Of a DNA stretch of 64,000 nt, positions 16,346-24,195 are shown in pieces. The stretch comes from Candidatus Krumholzibacteriia bacterium. Its GTDB lineage: Bacteria; Krumholzibacteriota; Krumholzibacteriia; WVZY01; JAKEHA01. The translations under genes were made by a program, and so were the position numbers. The notes beneath the pieces are model-generated. The model saw nothing but the letters and a program-made list of their open reading frames with translations, was not told the DNA's origin and did no database searches. The stretch spans positions 62,001-126,000 of the forward strand of contig JAOUHG010000003.1 in NCBI GenBank assembly GCA_029865265.1, given 5' to 3'. Position 1 is the stretch's first letter; every line of letters starts with the position of its first letter.

Positions 16346-17713
16346 TCACCAGCTCACGTCGAACCACGTCTCGCTCCGGTTCACGAGAAACGCCTCCATT
16401 TCCTCCTCCGGAACCTCCAGATACTCGCCAACCGAGTGCACGAGGCGCCGGTAGTAGATCTCCGCCACCACGCGCACGCGCCCCTCGGGCATGTCGTCGG
16501 GGACGGTCCACGTGTAGGTCTCGACCTTCGTCTCGCGGGGACCGATGCGGTAGTCGACACCAAGCGACGCGGTGTTCCACTGCGCGATGGTCATGCGCCC
16601 CTTCGGATCGAAGTATGGCAACCGGAAGATGCGGTCCCCCTCGTAGGGCAGGGCGTCGCGCGGCAGGCCCGCGAACCCCTCGAGCCCCAGGATGTCTCCG
16701 ATGTCCTGGTAGGCGAGTGCGTCCTTCGAGGAGATGGTGAATTCCTCTCCCTCGAATCCCTTGCGATCCACGGGCAGGTGGTATTCGTTCCCCTCCGCAT
16801 CCCACGCCCGCACCGTGAGCCACAGCTGGCGCTCCTCCGCGGACCCGGAGGGGATCTTGTGTCCCGCCTTGTGGTTGAAGGCCTGTGCCTGCAGCGTGAT
16901 CGGTTCGCCGGGCACGGCATCGCGCGTGTTGGGATGGATGCGCACCTCCACTGAGCCCCGCAGCTTGCTCTGTGAGTGCGCGCCGTGAAACAGGTGATGG
17001 CGCATGTCGTCGCGCATCTCCGCCTGCATGGCGTTGCGGCCCTCGCCCGCCGGCATGTGGCAGTCCTGGCAGCGCACACCCTCGCGCGCGTAGGGGCCCG
17101 CGGCCCATTCGCGCTGGGTGGACTTGACCCACACGCCATAGGGACTCATCTCGTTGTGGCACGTCCCGCACATTTCGGCCGTCTGGGTGAACTCGTGAAA
17201 CTGAGTCGTGTGGTGGGGCGACTTGACACCATCGCGATTGCCGTACTTGGTCCGGCCGGGAGAGATGGTGAAGCTGAAGTTGTAGGGGTCACCGTTCTTC
17301 CCCGTGATCGTGTGGCATATGTCGCACGACACGCCTTCGTTGGCCCGCGACCCTTCCGAGGGCGGCGGCGGGGGAACGTCTCCGGCAATGAAGGCGCCGG
17401 GCGCGTGACACCCGTTGCAGCCGGCCTTGACGCCCGCGACCTTCGGATCCTTCTCCGCGTGGGGCACCGCGAGCTTGAAATATTCGATTTCGTCCCAGTG
17501 GTGCGTGTACGACTGCGACATCATGGCCTGCTGCCACTGCATGTAGATATCGATGTGGCATGTTCCGCAGGCGCGCGGGGATTCGAAACTCTCGTAGCTG
17601 CCGGTGCCAAGAAGCGCGTCGCCGCTGGGCTGGGAGCCCTGGGCAAATGCGGCGGCGGGTACTATGAGGATGGCCGCACCAAGAAGCAGTGCAATCTGCG
17701 CGCGGGCTGTCAT
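16346..17713 (-). CDS. Periplasmic pentaheme c-type cytochrome (paralogue)
   Basis: 455 residues. Signal peptide about 1-24 (ends AFAQ). CXXCH sites at 49-53 CGTCH, 99-103 CNGCH, 130-134 CDICH, 182-186 CGTCH and 215-219 CQDCH, in the same spacing as the protein at 3243-4589. The heme-free C-terminal half again has HKIPSGSAEER, LPVDRKGFEGE and MTIAQWNTASLG. Unlike the first copy it is followed directly by a heme-bearing porin gene, so it is likely to pass electrons to or from that barrel. A near-perfect TATAAT lies about 55 bases upstream. Nearest described relatives would be cytochrome c554-like multiheme proteins; a catalytic role cannot be excluded. Confidence 0.92.
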   Translation of the reverse strand: MTARAQIALLLGAAILIVPAAAFAQGSQPSGDALLGTGSYESFESPRACGTCHIDIYMQWQQAMMSQSYTHHWDEIEYFKLAVPHAEKDPKVAGVKAGCNGCHAPGAFIAGDVPPPPPSEGSRANEGVSCDICHTITGKNGDPYNFSFTISPGRTKYGNRDGVKSPHHTTQFHEFTQTAEMCGTCHNEMSPYGVWVKSTQREWAAGPYAREGVRCQDCHMPAGEGRNAMQAEMRDDMRHHLFHGAHSQSKLRGSVEVRIHPNTRDAVPGEPITLQAQAFNHKAGHKIPSGSAEERQLWLTVRAWDAEGNEYHLPVDRKGFEGEEFTISSKDALAYQDIGDILGLEGFAGLPRDALPYEGDRIFRLPYFDPKGRMTIAQWNTASLGVDYRIGPRETKVETYTWTVPDDMPEGRVRVVAEIYYRRLVHSVGEYLEVPEEEMEAFLVNRSETWFDVSW

Positions 17714-17762
17714 GAAAACCCTCCTTCGCGCGGTTGAATGATGCGGCCGATTATTCTACTTG

Positions 17763-17798
17763 CAGATTATAATATCTGTTTCTTGGTGAACACCCAAG
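17763..17798 (-). promoter_or_regulatory. Promoter -10 and inverted repeats upstream of the pentaheme/porin operon
   Basis: On the minus strand TATAAT spans 17771-17766, inside a near-palindrome at 17763-17778. Just upstream lies an inverted repeat CTTGG-N7-CCAAG (17782-17798) where an activator or repressor could bind. No good -35 is seen at standard spacing, which fits an activator-dependent promoter. Confidence 0.45.
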
Positions 17799-17922
17799 AC
17801 CTATTCTCAATCGGGGGTAACAGGCGAGAGCCCGCCCGTGGAATGCGGCGCGCGATGACAGGGCGGCACGCCGCGTTCCACGTGGCGGTTGGGGCGGGAT
17901 CAGTGCCCGGCACGTGTCACGA

Positions 17923-18555
17923 TCAGCAGCAGGGCCGGATCAGTCCGACCACCTTGCCCAGGATCTGCACCTGGGGGCCGTGTGCGTCGATGCGCACCGG
18001 CCCCAGTTGCGAGACGAGGTAATCACCGCCCGCCCGGGTCTCGTAGCGCTTGACGGATACCTCGCCGTCCACACGCGCAACAACCACATCGCCGCTCTGT
18101 ACACCCGGGTCCGGGGCCACGACGATCAGATCTCCCTCCAGAATGTGGGCGTCTGCCATGCATCCGCCTTCCACCCGCATGAGGAAGTTGTCCGGCTTGT
18201 CGAACAACGCGCGATCGAGCAGATAGGTGCCCGCCGTGTCCTCGCCGGCAACCGCGGGAGCGCTTCCGGCGGCAACACGGCCCCTCAGCGACAACGACAA
18301 CACACCCTCCTGGGCGGCCGGTCCCAGCGAATCCGGGCGATGCAGAAAACGAATCGCCCGCGACTTGTCCCGTCCGCGATGGATGTATCCTTTGCGTTCC
18401 AGCGCCTGCAGATGCTGGCTCACGGAACGCGGCGACTTCAAGCCCGTCGCCCTGCAAATCTCCCGCACCGTCGGGGGATACCCGAAATCACGGGTGTGCG
18501 ATCCCAGATACTCAAGAATCTCCTTTTGACGGCTCGTCAGGGGGAGTTTCTCCAT
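17923..18555 (-). CDS. lexA: LexA-family SOS repressor with Cys at the nucleophile position
   Basis: 210 residues from ATG at 18555, set by AAGGAGG upstream. Winged-helix DNA-binding domain at 1-70 (PPTVREICRATGLKSPRSVSQH). Self-cleavage site VAAG with Ala96-Gly97, general base Lys169 in VSVKRY. Where LexA proteins have the nucleophile Ser (GDSMIDAHI), this one has GGCMADAHI, so Cys132 (codon TGC) replaces Ser. RecA-stimulated cleavage might still work with a thiol, or be slower or redox-sensitive. The start overlaps the 3' end of the DnaE-like gene by 44 bases, so the two are one transcript, as in lexA-imuA-imuB-dnaE2 cassettes. Assignment as LexA is firm. Confidence 0.9.
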   Translation of the reverse strand: MEKLPLTSRQKEILEYLGSHTRDFGYPPTVREICRATGLKSPRSVSQHLQALERKGYIHRGRDKSRAIRFLHRPDSLGPAAQEGVLSLSLRGRVAAGSAPAVAGEDTAGTYLLDRALFDKPDNFLMRVEGGCMADAHILEGDLIVVAPDPGVQSGDVVVARVDGEVSVKRYETRAGGDYLVSQLGPVRIDAHGPQVQILGKVVGLIRPCC

Positions 18556-21500
18556 GACCATTCCCTCCTTCAGCGACAACGATCTCCATGGCATCGCACA
18601 CCTTTCTTCCGTCACGCATTCTGACCTTGCCCAATACGATTGCGTGACTCCCGTCGTTCACTGGCTCGCCCTTATGAACGACGCGCTCCCAGGGTACGAA
18701 GACGCGCACAGATCCACTGGAGTCGAACAGTTCGAAGAAACCTACCGTTTTACCAGAACTGGTCTTGTAGTCATGGAGATTCCGGATGCGCCCGGCCAGT
18801 TCAACTGGGGTGGCGCTCGGGTGGGGATAGAACTCCATCATCGAGGTAACTACGCGGAAACCAGCCCGCGAGTTACCATCTTTTCTTATCGGTGACCGGT
18901 CGGATGTGGGATACGAATGCGGGGTACCAGACGTCTGGATGGTGCCGAACAACATTCCCATCTGCTCGGAGGGTTCACGCGGGACCGACGGCTGGCGTGG
19001 CTGTTCCGCGCCTTCCTGCCCGCCATTCGCGACCGAGTCGAACGCCCCCACCCGGACCAGAGCATCGACAACCTCAAAGCTAATACCCGCTTCTGCCGCC
19101 GCACAACTGAATTCATCCACGCTCGTATACCGGCCACGCCCACGCATACGAATGATTGTATCCGCGACCTCGCGTGTGACGCCGTTCACGTCCCACAACG
19201 GCGGTCGGATCTTCCCGACTTCGACCCGGTGCCGGCGCCCGCTCAGATTCACATCGCACCCCAGCCACTTCCCCTCCGCTTCCAACAGTTCCCGGTAACG
19301 GCGCCGCTTCTCTCCACCGGCGGTGTGGTCGAGCAGGTTGGCGAAGAAGCGTATCCGGTCCGCGTGCTTGAATACCAGCGCGCGATGAATGAGCAGACAC
19401 TCGGCCAGTATGCGCTGGCGATCCTGCGCGCGCTCGGCCAGGCGCAGAAAACGTCCAAACCAGGCGGTGGCATCATCGAGGGGCACCGAAACCTCGACGG
19501 TGAGTGCAAGGAACTCCCGGCGTAAGGTGGCCAGGTTGCCGGGCGTGTGCTCGCGGAACCGGCCCAGCAGCGCCGATGCGTCCGGTGCACTGAGACCGGT
19601 GAGGCGGGCCATCACGTCGCGGGCCTGATCCCGGAACAGCACCCAGCCGTTGGTCGGCGCCAGGATTTCGCCCACCAGCGGGGCCGCCGGCACCGCGGGC
19701 GCTTCACCGCGGAACGCCTGCATGCGCGCCGATAGTCCCAGGCCACCCCCGCGGTGTCTCAGCAACGCAACAAACTGGACCAGGTCCGCGAAACAGGAGA
19801 TGCCGAAACCCGGGGCCAGGGCGCCGGGACGTCCCTCGAGCAGATGGATCCCGTCGAGGTCTCCGTACGACACCAGGGCGTAGGGTTCCATCTCACCCGC
19901 ATCCCAGTCCTCATCGCGCCCGACCCACGCCAGCACGTGCAGTGCGTCAATATCGATGCGCCGGATTCCGCCCAGCGGAAACGAGTCGCGTGTGGACTGG
20001 ATGAAGTGATCCCCCGTCTCGGGGTTTACCGTGTATCCGAACATGGCGCGCAGGGAGCGTGACGCGACCGCGATGGTCCGTTTGGTTCGCGAGAAGCCGA
20101 ACGGCAGCCCCTCTATGGACGCCGCGTGCGCCACCAGGTCCCGAAACACGGGACTCTGGCGGTAGAGCCTTCCCAGCGAGCGATTGTCTTCCGACAGCTC
20201 GCGCAGTGACGTTCCGGGATGACGCGTTGCGATTCGCAGCGCCTCCTCGAGTTCGGCGGCCGGCACGTCGACCCGGCGCGCACCGATGCGCAACGCACGC
20301 GCGGCCGTGATGTGCTCCACCGAGGGCACGTAGCCGATACTCGCGTCGTCGTAGACATGGTTGAGCGTGGCCAGCACCCGGGGGCGCTGCTCGGGGGCAA
20401 TCTGAAGGTCGAGGATACGTGTTTCCTCCACGCGGCCTTCAAACTCCGGGTCGAAGTGCGCGTCGAGCGCATAGGGATCAAAGACGGTGATCCCCAGCAG
20501 CCAGGCGCAGCGCGATTGCAGGGTCAGACCCGTGGCCGGGCCGATGTTCACGCCCGCGGCACGAAGCCTGCGCACGATCTCCTCGTATTGCAGAAAGCGA
20601 TCCCCGGTTCCGAGGCGCTCGATACGTGCGAGTTCCGCTGCGACCACCTGTCTCAGGCCGGCGGGCGGCGCGACGGGGCCCGCTTCACGCGCCCGCAGCG
20701 CCGCATCCAGGCGCGCGCGCAGCACTCCGCGCTCCGCTCCCGCGCCATCGAACAGGGGAATACTTCCCGACGGCTCCACCGATCGTTCCGCGGCATCGAA
20801 CAGATCCGGCTGCACCAGTGCCGCGATCAGCGCCGCGTTGGCGTGGGCCTCGGGCAGCCCGTCGAACGCATCGCTCATCTCCGCGGCCGTGCGCATTCCG
20901 TGCCCGGGGCGCGCATCGCCCACACGCGCATCGCCAAAGACCTGGTGCTCAAACGACGCGTCGTCGCCGGTGACCACCAGTTCGGCGAGTTGCGGCCGCG
21001 CGGGACCCACGAAACGGACGTCCTGTACCAGCACGGGGGGAACGCCGGCGCCACGCGCATCGGCGACGAACGCCTCCTGCACCGATGCCTCCCCGTCCGG
21101 GAGCCCGTCCCGGGATTCCACGAACACGCGGTCGCCAAAGACCTCGCGCAGCGGGTGGAGCAGGTGGCGAATGTCGATATCGGCGCGCGCGAGATCGAGC
21201 CCCGCGATCGCAACCACCCCGTCCCCCATCCCCTCGATGTCCTCCAGGTACACGCCCTGCCGCGCCTCGCGCCGGGTTGCCGAGAGGGTGGCGGCCGCGC
21301 ACACGTTGCGCAGACCGGTGCGGTCCAGGGCAAGCAGGATCAGTGTCTGGACGGGATCGTCGCCGGATGGCGGGTTGCTCCAGTCGATGAGCAGGAGCGC
21401 GCCGTAGATGGGCTTGACGCCGACCTCGCGGGCCGCGCGGTGGAACTCTGCGAATCCGAAGGTCCCGCTGACATCGGTGAGGGCAACGGCATCGAATCCA

Positions 21501-21664
21501 ACGCGCCGGGCATGCCGGCAGACATCCCCGGGCGTCGACAGCCCCAGCCCCAGGCTGTACGAGGACAGCACCCGCAAGTGGACGAATGGTCGAGTGTTAC
21601 GGGTGGCCACCACCCCTCCGTTCCGCGCCACCACCCCGGAGACAAAGGTCGCTCCCCGGAGCAA
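18512..21664 (-). CDS. DnaE-like C-family DNA polymerase homologue with degraded active sites
   Basis: 1050 residues. The fold order of bacterial DNA polymerase III alpha is visible: PHP domain (27-90), palm/fingers (about 370-600), helix-hairpin-helix region (about 800-880), C-terminal OB fold (about 950-1040). Key residues are lost: PHP HLHVHS reads HLRVLS and TDHG reads TDVSG; palm GRGSAAGS reads ATGLTLQS (377-384), and PDIDID reads RILDLQI (416-422), so one catalytic Asp is Ile. The third Asp seems kept (RIDIDALHVL, 569-578). A clamp-binding-like QMGMLF at 901-906 remains. It is thus probably a non-catalytic partner of SOS synthesis. Start uncertain: TTG at 21664 or a GTG some 30-50 bases in. 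Confidence 0.8.
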   Translation of the reverse strand: MLRGATFVSGVVARNGGVVATRNTRPFVHLRVLSSYSLGLGLSTPGDVCRHARRVGFDAVALTDVSGTFGFAEFHRAAREVGVKPIYGALLLIDWSNPPSGDDPVQTLILLALDRTGLRNVCAAATLSATRREARQGVYLEDIEGMGDGVVAIAGLDLARADIDIRHLLHPLREVFGDRVFVESRDGLPDGEASVQEAFVADARGAGVPPVLVQDVRFVGPARPQLAELVVTGDDASFEHQVFGDARVGDARPGHGMRTAAEMSDAFDGLPEAHANAALIAALVQPDLFDAAERSVEPSGSIPLFDGAGAERGVLRARLDAALRAREAGPVAPPAGLRQVVAAELARIERLGTGDRFLQYEEIVRRLRAAGVNIGPATGLTLQSRCAWLLGITVFDPYALDAHFDPEFEGRVEETRILDLQIAPEQRPRVLATLNHVYDDASIGYVPSVEHITAARALRIGARRVDVPAAELEEALRIATRHPGTSLRELSEDNRSLGRLYRQSPVFRDLVAHAASIEGLPFGFSRTKRTIAVASRSLRAMFGYTVNPETGDHFIQSTRDSFPLGGIRRIDIDALHVLAWVGRDEDWDAGEMEPYALVSYGDLDGIHLLEGRPGALAPGFGISCFADLVQFVALLRHRGGGLGLSARMQAFRGEAPAVPAAPLVGEILAPTNGWVLFRDQARDVMARLTGLSAPDASALLGRFREHTPGNLATLRREFLALTVEVSVPLDDATAWFGRFLRLAERAQDRQRILAECLLIHRALVFKHADRIRFFANLLDHTAGGEKRRRYRELLEAEGKWLGCDVNLSGRRHRVEVGKIRPPLWDVNGVTREVADTIIRMRGRGRYTSVDEFSCAAAEAGISFEVVDALVRVGAFDSVANGGQEGAEQPRQPSVPREPSEQMGMLFGTIQTSGTPHSYPTSDRSPIRKDGNSRAGFRVVTSMMEFYPHPSATPVELAGRIRNLHDYKTSSGKTVGFFELFDSSGSVRVFVPWERVVHKGEPVNDGSHAIVLGKVRMRDGRKVCDAMEIVVAEGGNGHGETPPDEPSKGDS

Positions 21665-21684
21665 ACCAAGCCGCTAACTTCTTT

Positions 21685-21716
21685 TGTAGCATAGCAGTAC
21701 AGGAACCCATCGTCAA
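21685..21716 (-). promoter_or_regulatory. Promoter of the DnaE-like/lexA operon, with possible LexA operator
   Basis: Minus strand: -35 TTGACG (21716-21711), 17-base spacer, -10 TATGCT (21693-21688). A TGTA-N9-TACA inverted repeat (21685-21701) overlaps the -10, where an SOS repressor would be expected to bind. Operator role is inference. Confidence 0.6.
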
Positions 21717-21741
21717 GCGGAGAGAAACAGACAGGAGCCTC

Positions 21742-21793
21742 TTGTTAATTATTTCACATGTGACTACACTGAATAGTGAGCGTTCGCTAACCA
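21742..21793 (+). promoter_or_regulatory. tetR promoter and likely TetR operator
   Basis: Plus strand: -35 TTGTTA (21742-21747), 17-base spacer, -10 TACACT (21765-21770). Just after it an imperfect 20-bp inverted repeat with core AGCG-TT-CGCT (21774-21793) overlaps the transcription start and ends at the ribosome site, the usual layout for TetR autorepression. Confidence 0.6.
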
Positions 21794-21803
21794 AGGAGAC
21801 CGA

Positions 21804-22418
21804 TTGCCGACCTCAGCCCGCATGAAGAACCGCCCCGAACAGATCCTGCGCGAGGCCGCCCGGCTCTTCGCTTCGCGTGGATACCGGGGCACGTCCGTGC
21901 GCCGGATTGCGGAGGCCTGCGGGGTGAGCGAAGCGGCACTGTACCGCCACTTCCCCGGCAAGGAGCATATCTACGAGGCGGTCATCGCCTGGAAGGCGGG
22001 CCAGCACGACATCGCCGGGCACCTCGCGGGGCTGCGCGACGCCGCGGACATCGAGAGCGTGCTTCGGGGGGTGGCAGAGCACATCCTCGGCTTCCTCGAG
22101 AGCGATCCCGAGCTCCTGGCCCTGAAGTTTGGCGCCTGCATCGAGTCCGACGCCGCCGCCCCGATCCTGTTCCGCGAGGTCCGTCTCCCCTACATCGACT
22201 TTCTAAAGACGGAAATCGAATCCCGCACCGCTCGCGGAGAGCTGCGCACGGTGGACCCTTTCATCACCGCGCGCTGTTTCGTGGGCATGGTGATGGACTG
22301 CGCGCTCTCCGCCGGCGTCTGGAACCGTGCCGCCGGCCTCGATTTCGACAGTGCCGCCGTTGTCACCAACAACGTCCCGATCTTCGCCCGCGGCCTCCAG
22401 AACCATGCTTCGGCATGA
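21804..22418 (+). CDS. TetR-family transcriptional repressor
   Basis: 204 residues from TTG at 21804, five bases after AAGGAG; an ATG at 21822 is the alternative. N-terminal helix-turn-helix: ILREAARLFASRGYRGTSVR, then RIAEACGVSEAALYRHFPGKEHIYEAV, which is the textbook TetR pattern. The C-terminal ligand domain (about 60-204) resembles the class with a C-terminal TetR_C domain but gives no ligand. It is transcribed divergently from the DnaE-like/lexA operon and probably represses itself through the inverted repeat before its start; whether it also controls the SOS-like operon is unknown. Confidence 0.9.
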   Translation: MPTSARMKNRPEQILREAARLFASRGYRGTSVRRIAEACGVSEAALYRHFPGKEHIYEAVIAWKAGQHDIAGHLAGLRDAADIESVLRGVAEHILGFLESDPELLALKFGACIESDAAAPILFREVRLPYIDFLKTEIESRTARGELRTVDPFITARCFVGMVMDCALSAGVWNRAAGLDFDSAAVVTNNVPIFARGLQNHASA

Positions 22419-22553
22419 CGCGTACAGCCTGATGTTCGGCAGCAACAACCTCTTCTACAGCGATATGACCGCGAGCAAGTGGGGGCCGGGCGCACAGCAC
22501 GACTTCCCGCTCGTCGCCACGCCGTAACCTCCGGGGCGCGGCGACACAACGCA

Positions 22554-22588
22554 AAACGGGCTACGCGAATCGCTCGCGTAGCCCGTTT
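22554..22588 (-). terminator. Perfect 15-bp hairpin terminator, probably bidirectional
   Basis: A 15-bp perfect stem (22554-22568 with 22574-22588) closes a 5-base loop. It lies six bases past tRNA-Lys on the minus strand, where the stem ends in TTTT, and about 135 bases past tetR on the plus strand, where it ends in TTT. Confidence 0.75.
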
Positions 22589-22593
22589 GCATT

Positions 22594-22669
22594 TGGTGAG
22601 CCGCCCGGGACTCGAACCCGGTACCACCTGCTTAAAAGGCAGGTGCTCTACCTGATGAGCTAGCGGCTC
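22594..22669 (-). tRNA. tRNA-Lys (anticodon TTT)
   Basis: Minus-strand cloverleaf: acceptor GAGCCGC/GCGGCTC, D arm TAGCTCATCAGGTAGAGC, anticodon stem CCTGC/GCAGG around CTTTTAA (anticodon TTT), T arm GGTTCGAGTCC, discriminator A and encoded CCA. Confidence 0.96.
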
Positions 22670-22687
22670 CCGATTCTGGTCTTCTTC

Positions 22688-23989
22688 CTACAGTCCCGCG
22701 GCCGCCCCGCGCGCAAGCGGCATCTCCACCATGGCGGAGCGCTCGGGGCCAAGCGACACCAGATGGATGCGGCACCCGACCAGCTGCTCGAGCCGCCGGA
22801 TGTAGGCGATGGCGCGCGGGGGCAGGTCTTCGAGTTGCTTGCCCTCGGTACGCGCCTCCCAGCCCCGGATCACCTCGTAGTGGGGCCGCACCGCCGCAAC
22901 GTCGCGTGCGTCCGCCGGAAAAACATCGACGGAACGCTTGCCCGCCCGGTACGACGTGCACACCTTGACCTCGGCGAACGAATCGAGCACGTCGAGCTTG
23001 GTGAGCGCAATGTCGGTGATGCCGTTGATCTGGACCACGGTGCGCGCGGCCACCGCGTCGAACCACCCGCAGCGGCGGGGCCGCCCGGTGGTGGTGCCGT
23101 ACTCGCGCCCGATCTCGCGCAGCCTGCGTCCCGGCGCGCCCTTGTCCTCGGTGGGAAACGGCCCGTTGCCCACGCGCGTGCAGTATGCCTTGAAGATGCC
23201 CACGATGCGGCCGAAGGCCGACGGCGGCAATCCGGTGCCGATGGCGGCACCGCCCGCGCTGCACGAACTGGACGTCACAAAGGGATAGGTCCCGTGGTCG
23301 ATATCCAGCAGTGAGCCCTGCGCACCCTCGCACAGCACGCTCTTGCCGGCCGCCTCCGCCGCCCACAGGATGGGCCGCGTGTCGGTGATCATGGGCAGCA
23401 ACCGGCGCCGCGCGCTCAGAAGGTCGTCGACCACGCGTGCCGGCGAGAGCGTCTTTGCGCCGCGAAGCTTCAGCAGGCGGTTGTTCTCGCGCACGCGTGC
23501 CGTCACCAGCTCGCGCAGCTGCGCAGGGCTGCGGCGCAGGTCCGCCATGCGCACGCCGTCGCGCCGCGCCTTGTCCGCGTAGGCCGGCGAGATCCCCTTG
23601 CGGGTGGTCCCGATGCCGCCATCGACGCGGCGGTCCTCGGAGTCACAATCCAGCGCGATGTGGTACGGAAGCACCAGGTGCGCCTGGTCGCTGATGTGGA
23701 TGCGCCCGGCAAAATCCACACCCTGTTCGGCGAGCCCATCGATCTCGCGTACCAGCGCGGAAGGGTCGATCACCATACCACCCCCGAGTACGCAGGCCGT
23801 CTGCGGATACAGGATACCCGACGGCACCTGGTGAAAGGCGAAACGCTTCTCACCCACCACCACGGTGTGGCCCGCGTTGGCCCCACCCTGGAAGCGCACC
23901 ACGAAGTCCACCTCGCGTGCGAGGTAATCGATGATCTTGGCCTTGCCCTCGTCGCCCCACTGTCCACCCACAACCAGAGTAACCGGCAT
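22688..23989 (-). CDS. purA: Adenylosuccinate synthetase
   Basis: 433 residues, the usual length. It joins IMP and aspartate with GTP to form adenylosuccinate, the first step from IMP to AMP. Visible: N-terminal GGQWGDEGKAKIIDYLA (8-24; family consensus GxxKG has GKAK here), FQGGANAGHTV, the switch-like IGTTRKGISPAYADK and the GTP-binding C-terminal TKLDVLDSF region, plus GRPRRCGWFDAVA. Transcribed alone on the minus strand from a strong promoter at 24136-24164, with about 140 bases of leader. The Lys-Gly after GDEG is Lys-Ala, a small departure from the usual GDEGKGK. Confidence 0.96.
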   Translation of the reverse strand: MPVTLVVGGQWGDEGKAKIIDYLAREVDFVVRFQGGANAGHTVVVGEKRFAFHQVPSGILYPQTACVLGGGMVIDPSALVREIDGLAEQGVDFAGRIHISDQAHLVLPYHIALDCDSEDRRVDGGIGTTRKGISPAYADKARRDGVRMADLRRSPAQLRELVTARVRENNRLLKLRGAKTLSPARVVDDLLSARRRLLPMITDTRPILWAAEAAGKSVLCEGAQGSLLDIDHGTYPFVTSSSCSAGGAAIGTGLPPSAFGRIVGIFKAYCTRVGNGPFPTEDKGAPGRRLREIGREYGTTTGRPRRCGWFDAVAARTVVQINGITDIALTKLDVLDSFAEVKVCTSYRAGKRSVDVFPADARDVAAVRPHYEVIRGWEARTEGKQLEDLPPRAIAYIRRLEQLVGCRIHLVSLGPERSAMVEMPLARGAAAGL

Positions 23990-24028
23990 GATTCCTTCCC
24001 TGCGCCACTCCCGGCGCGCGCGTCAAGG

Positions 24029-24047
24029 CCACCCGCAACGCGGGTGG
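24029..24047 (-). promoter_or_regulatory. Hairpin in the purA leader
   Basis: An 8-bp GC stem (CCACCCGC with GCGGGTGG, 3-base loop) sits about 40 bases before the purA start. It may affect translation or transcript stability; no T tract follows and no purine-riboswitch core is visible. Confidence 0.3.
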
Positions 24048-24135
24048 TGACGGAATTCTCTTCGCATTGTTTCGCAGCGCGCGGGCGCGCACCGTCGATG
24101 ATGCAGAAGGCGCCCGTGTCACCACGGGCCGGGTC

Positions 24136-24164
24136 ATTATAGGGACGGGCGCCCGACGGGTCAA
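24136..24164 (-). promoter_or_regulatory. Sigma-70-type promoter of purA
   Basis: Minus strand: TTGACC (24164-24159), 17-base spacer, TATAAT (24141-24136). Nearly consensus at ideal spacing, pointing at purA. Confidence 0.8.
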
Positions 24165-24195
24165 CGCCCGTGCCTCGCCCCGGGGCCCAGCGGGC

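Noticed and set aside
22405-22527. Small plus-strand frame of 40 codons after tetR, with aromatic and Asn-rich residues.
   Set aside because: It overlaps the tetR 3' end, has no ribosome site and no recognisable family; it could be a gene relic but the evidence is too thin.
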